A stretch of DNA of 64,000 bases from Pseudomonas marvdashtae (GTDB taxonomy: Bacteria > Pseudomonadota > Gammaproteobacteria > Pseudomonadales > Pseudomonadaceae). The position numbers and the translations under genes are program-made. The stretch covers positions 75,330 to 139,329 of the forward strand of contig NZ_JABWQX020000004.1 in NCBI RefSeq assembly GCF_014268655.2, read 5' to 3'. The notes under the pieces were generated by a model, which was not told the DNA's origin, searched no databases, and saw only the letters and a list, made by a program, of their open reading frames with translations. This document shows positions 61,186 to 64,000 of this stretch, in pieces (the first letter of the stretch is position 1; each line of letters starts with the position of its first letter).

Positions 61186-62550
61186 ATGAGCGAACGACCG
61201 GGCAATCAGCTGTTCGATGCCTATTTCACCGCTCGCGACATGCGCGAGGTGTTCTGCGATGCGGGGCGGGTCCAGGCGATGCTGGATGTCGAGGCGGCAC
61301 TGGCGCGGGCCGAGGCGCGGGTAGGGTTGATTCCCCAAGACGCGGTGGCGCCGATCGAGAACGCCTGTCGCGCCCAGCTGTACGATTTTTCGCAGTTGAG
61401 CGAAGCAATCGCCAGCGCTGGCAACTCGGCAATCCCGCTGGTCAAGGCGCTGGGCAAGCGCATCGCCGCCCAGAGCGCCGAGGCTGAGCGCTACGTACAC
61501 CTGGGCGCCACCAGCCAGGATGTGATGGACAGCGGGTTGGTCCTGCAATTGCGTCAGGCGTTGGGCCTGATCGAGGCAGAGCTGGCGCAACTGGCGGGCA
61601 CCCTGGCCCGACAAGCCGAACGCTACGCCGCCACGCCGCTGGCCGGGCGCACCTGGTTGCAACACGCAACCCCGGTGACCTTGGGCATGAAGATCGCCGG
61701 TTGGCTGGGGGCGATCACCCGCAGTCGCCAACGCTTGCGAGAACTCAAGCCGCGCTTGCTGGTGCTGCAATTCGGCGGCGCCTCCGGGACACTCGCCGCC
61801 TTGGGCGACCAGGCGCTACCGGTCGCCGAAGCCTTGGCCGCCGAACTGCAACTGACCCTGCCGGAACAGCCGTGGCACACCCAGCGCGATCGTTTGGTGG
61901 AGTTCGGCGCGGTGCTGGGCTTGGTCGCCGGCAGCCTGGGCAAGTTGGGGCGCGACGTCTGCCTGTTGATGCAGACCGAGGCCGGCGAAGCGTTCGAGCC
62001 TTCAGCGCCGGGCAAAGGTGGTTCGTCGACCATGCCGCACAAGCGCAACCCGGTGGGCGCGGCCGTGTTGATTGGCGCGGCGACGCGGGTGCCAGGCCTG
62101 GTGTCGACGTTGTTCAGCGCCATGCCTCAAGAACATGAACGTAGCCTGGGCCTGTGGCACGCCGAATGGGAAACCCTGCCGGAAATCTGCTGCCTGGTCT
62201 CCGGCGCCCTGCAACAGGCGCGGCTGCTGGCCGAAGGGCTGGAAGTGGATGCGGCACGTATGGCCCGCAACCTGGAACTGACCCAAGGGCTGGTGCTGGC
62301 CGAAGCGGTGAGCATCGCCCTGGCCCAGCGGGTTGGCCGCGACACGGCGCATCATTTGCTGGAGCAATGCTGCAAGCGCGCCGTGGCCGAACAGCGGCAT
62401 TTACGTGCGGTGCTGGGAGACGAACCCCAGGTCACCGCGCAGTTGTCCGCAACCGAACTTGATCATCTGCTCGACCCGGCGCACTACCTCGGACAAGCCC
62501 AGACCTGGGTTGCCCGGGCAGTGGCCGAACACCTTGCCTTGAACGCCTGA
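61186..62550 (+). CDS. pcaB: 3-carboxy-cis,cis-muconate cycloisomerase
   Basis: Fumarase/aspartase-superfamily enzyme of 454 aa that turns beta-carboxymuconate into gamma-carboxymuconolactone. Superfamily signature GSSTMPHKRNP near residue 280 and VHLGATSQDVMDSGL near residue 105 are intact. ATG follows TTCCGAAGGAC. First of the pcaBDC unit. Confidence 0.93.
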   Translation: MSERPGNQLFDAYFTARDMREVFCDAGRVQAMLDVEAALARAEARVGLIPQDAVAPIENACRAQLYDFSQLSEAIASAGNSAIPLVKALGKRIAAQSAEAERYVHLGATSQDVMDSGLVLQLRQALGLIEAELAQLAGTLARQAERYAATPLAGRTWLQHATPVTLGMKIAGWLGAITRSRQRLRELKPRLLVLQFGGASGTLAALGDQALPVAEALAAELQLTLPEQPWHTQRDRLVEFGAVLGLVAGSLGKLGRDVCLLMQTEAGEAFEPSAPGKGGSSTMPHKRNPVGAAVLIGAATRVPGLVSTLFSAMPQEHERSLGLWHAEWETLPEICCLVSGALQQARLLAEGLEVDAARMARNLELTQGLVLAEAVSIALAQRVGRDTAHHLLEQCCKRAVAEQRHLRAVLGDEPQVTAQLSATELDHLLDPAHYLGQAQTWVARAVAEHLALNA

Positions 62551-62562
62551 AAGGAGATCGTT

Positions 62563-63378
62563 GTGGGATTGGTCAAACTCGCCGAGGGCGAACTGAACTA
62601 TTGTTTTGATGAGCGGCGATTGGACGGGCCACAAGACGCCCCGGTGCTGGTGCTCTCCAACTCCCTGGGCACCGATCTGCACATGTGGGATGAACAGATC
62701 CCGGCCTTCAGCGAACACTTTCGCGTGCTGCGTTTCGACACCCGTGGCCACGGCCAGTCGCTGGTCACCGAAGGCCCCTACAGCATCGAACAGCTGGGCC
62801 GCGACGTGCTGGCGATGCTCGATCAGTTGAACATCGACAAGGCGCACTTCTGTGGCTTGTCCATGGGTGGCTTGATCGGCCAGTGGCTAGGGATCAATGC
62901 CGGCGAGCGCCTGCACAAATTGGTGGTGTGCAACACCGCCGCCAAGATTGGCGACCCGTCGGTGTGGAACCCGCGCATCGAAACCGTATTGCGCGATGGC
63001 AAGGCCGCGATGGTGGCCTTGCGTGATGCGTCGATTGCCCGTTGGTTCACGCCTGATTTTGCCGAGGCCCATCCGGACAAGGCCAAGAAAATCACCGACA
63101 TGCTTGCCGCGACGTCGCCTCAGGGTTACGCCGCCAACTGTGCCGCCGTGCGCGATGCCGATTTCCGCGAGCAGTTGTCTGCGATTCGCGTGCCGCTGCT
63201 GGTGATCGCCGGCACTGAAGATGCGGTGACGCCGCCGTCGGGTGGGCACTTTATCCAAGACCGGGTCAGTGGCGCCGAGTACGCCGAGTTCCATGCCGCG
63301 CACCTGTCCAACGTCCAGGCCGGCGCGGCGTTCAGCGCGCGGGTCGTGGATTTCCTGATTGATTCTGGGCGTGCCTGA
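62563..63378 (+). CDS. pcaD: 3-oxoadipate enol-lactonase
   Basis: Alpha/beta hydrolase of 271 aa that hydrolyses beta-ketoadipate enol-lactone. Nucleophile Ser100 in CGLSMGGLIG, Asp in IAGTEDAVTPP and catalytic His in AAHLSNVQ. It starts with GTG at 62563 after AAGGAGA, 12 bp after pcaB. Confidence 0.93.
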   Translation: MGLVKLAEGELNYCFDERRLDGPQDAPVLVLSNSLGTDLHMWDEQIPAFSEHFRVLRFDTRGHGQSLVTEGPYSIEQLGRDVLAMLDQLNIDKAHFCGLSMGGLIGQWLGINAGERLHKLVVCNTAAKIGDPSVWNPRIETVLRDGKAAMVALRDASIARWFTPDFAEAHPDKAKKITDMLAATSPQGYAANCAAVRDADFREQLSAIRVPLLVIAGTEDAVTPPSGGHFIQDRVSGAEYAEFHAAHLSNVQAGAAFSARVVDFLIDSGRA

Positions 63379-63388
63379 GGAGTTTTTT

Positions 63389-63781
63389 GTGGACGAGAAA
63401 CAACGTTACGACGAAGGCATGCAAGTACGCCGCGCGGTGCTGGGCGATGCCCACGTCGATCGCAGCCTTGATGCCCTGACTGAATTCAACAGCGAATTCC
63501 AGGAAATGATCACCCGCCACGCCTGGGGCGACATCTGGACCCGCCCGGGCTTACCGCGTCATACCCGCAGCCTGATCACCATCGCCATGTTGATCGGCAT
63601 GAACCGCAACGAGGAACTCAAGCTGCACCTGCGCGCCGCCGCCAACAACGGCGTGAGCCGCAGCGAGATCAAGGAAGTGATCATGCAGAGCGCCATTTAC
63701 TGCGGCATTCCGGCGGCCAATGCAACTTTTCACTTGGCCGAGTCGGTTTGGGATGAGTTGGGCGTGGAATCGCGAGGTTGA
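63389..63781 (+). CDS. pcaC: 4-carboxymuconolactone decarboxylase
   Basis: Enzyme of 130 aa that decarboxylates gamma-carboxymuconolactone to the enol-lactone used by PcaD. Family marks: FQEMITRHAWGDIWTRPGL, RSLITIAMLIGMNRNEELKLHL and IYCGIPAANATFHLA. GTG at 63389 follows TGAGGAG and gives the usual length; an ATG at 63419 is less likely. Confidence 0.93.
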   Translation: MDEKQRYDEGMQVRRAVLGDAHVDRSLDALTEFNSEFQEMITRHAWGDIWTRPGLPRHTRSLITIAMLIGMNRNEELKLHLRAAANNGVSRSEIKEVIMQSAIYCGIPAANATFHLAESVWDELGVESRG

Positions 63782-63795
63782 GAAATACCCTGTGC

Positions 63796-63811
63796 GAGCG
63801 GGCTTGCTCGC
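63796..63811. repeat. Short REP-type hairpin
   Basis: GAGCGGGCTTGCTCGC, identical to 7054-7069; lies between convergent pcaC and the porin gene. Confidence 0.65.
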
Positions 63812-63861
63812 GATAGCGATGGGTCAGTTGGCATCGACACCCTCTGACCCACCACTTTGGC

Positions 63862-64000
63862 TTACAACAAGCTGATCGGATAGCTGACGATCAAGCGGTT
63901 CTCATCGAACTCATTGACGTTGAAATCCCGGCGCATCGTCGAGTTACGCCATTTCACGTTGAGGCTCTTGAGCGCGCCGCTCTGCACGGTGTAAGCCAGT
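63862..64000 (-). CDS. OprD-family porin, C-terminal end only
   Basis: The last 45 codons of a minus-strand gene that continues past the window. They read ...LKSLNVKWRNSTMRRDF and close with EFDENRLIVSYPISLL, the typical end of OprD-family outer-membrane porins. Position next to the pca genes suggests uptake of an aromatic acid or related acid. Which member it is cannot be told. Confidence 0.75.
   Translation of the reverse strand, partial: LAYTVQSGALKSLNVKWRNSTMRRDFNVNEFDENRLIVSYPISLL

Overview
This window is chromosomal DNA of a fluorescent-type Pseudomonas, most likely the P. fluorescens group. The evidence is the high GC content, dispersed GTGGCGAGG-type REP elements, the gtrS-gts-oprB-hexR-zwf-pgl-eda glucose block, the bifA-sodB-lysE-argP block and the rapA-phrS block. 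It looks like core genome: I see no phage, insertion sequence, CRISPR array, tRNA or rRNA.

Layout. 0-13.7 kb: glucose uptake and Entner-Doudoroff entry (3' part of gtrS, AGE-family isomerase, gtsABCD, oprB, hexose-6-phosphate mutarotase, hexR, zwf, pgl, eda). 13.7-19.1 kb: class V aminotransferase, DUF3820 protein, ferritin-like DUF2383 protein, and an aromatic-acid-type efflux operon (FUSC, DUF1656, HlyD). 19.3-24.6 kb: MaoC hydratase, alpha/beta hydrolase and two acyl-CoA synthetases. 24.7-27.8 kb: small stress-type proteins, YihY, a second peptide deformylase and a GNAT. 27.9-31.1 kb: gntR, gntK, gntT for gluconate. 31.2-36.7 kb: alaC-type aminotransferase, LysE exporter, GyrI-like protein, GNAT, and a SnoaL / YCII / ECF42 sigma factor operon. 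36.7-46 kb: imelysin, bifA, sodB, lysE/argP, an epimerase, a coiled-coil membrane protein and a periplasmic double-Cache protein. 46-51.7 kb: rapA, small proteins, the PhrS-type RNA and pit. 52-64 kb: one consolidated protocatechuate/beta-ketoadipate cluster, pcaR-K-I-J-F-H-G-T-B-D-C, ending in the 3' end of an OprD-type porin.

How the genes work together. OprB and GtsABCD bring glucose in; Zwf, Pgl and Eda carry it to pyruvate and glyceraldehyde-3-phosphate; GntT and GntK feed gluconate into the same route. HexR, GntR and GtrS are the local sensors. The pca genes convert protocatechuate to succinyl-CoA and acetyl-CoA. A-rich AANAANAA motifs lie just before the starts of many of these catabolic genes, which suggests shared Hfq/Crc catabolite control.

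The most interesting regulatory items are: a PhrS-like dual-function RNA with an exact FNR/ANR box; a candidate ECF42 promoter before the SnoaL-YCII-sigma operon; three matching GntR operators; PcaR boxes paired with identical 19-bp spacing; twin promoters before the isomerase gene and gtsA; and a G-quadruplex motif between the Cache gene and rapA. I did not find a clearly new multi-gene system. The best candidates for new biology are the PhrS locus, the ECF42 module with its coupled 25-codon ORF, and the free-standing double-Cache protein.
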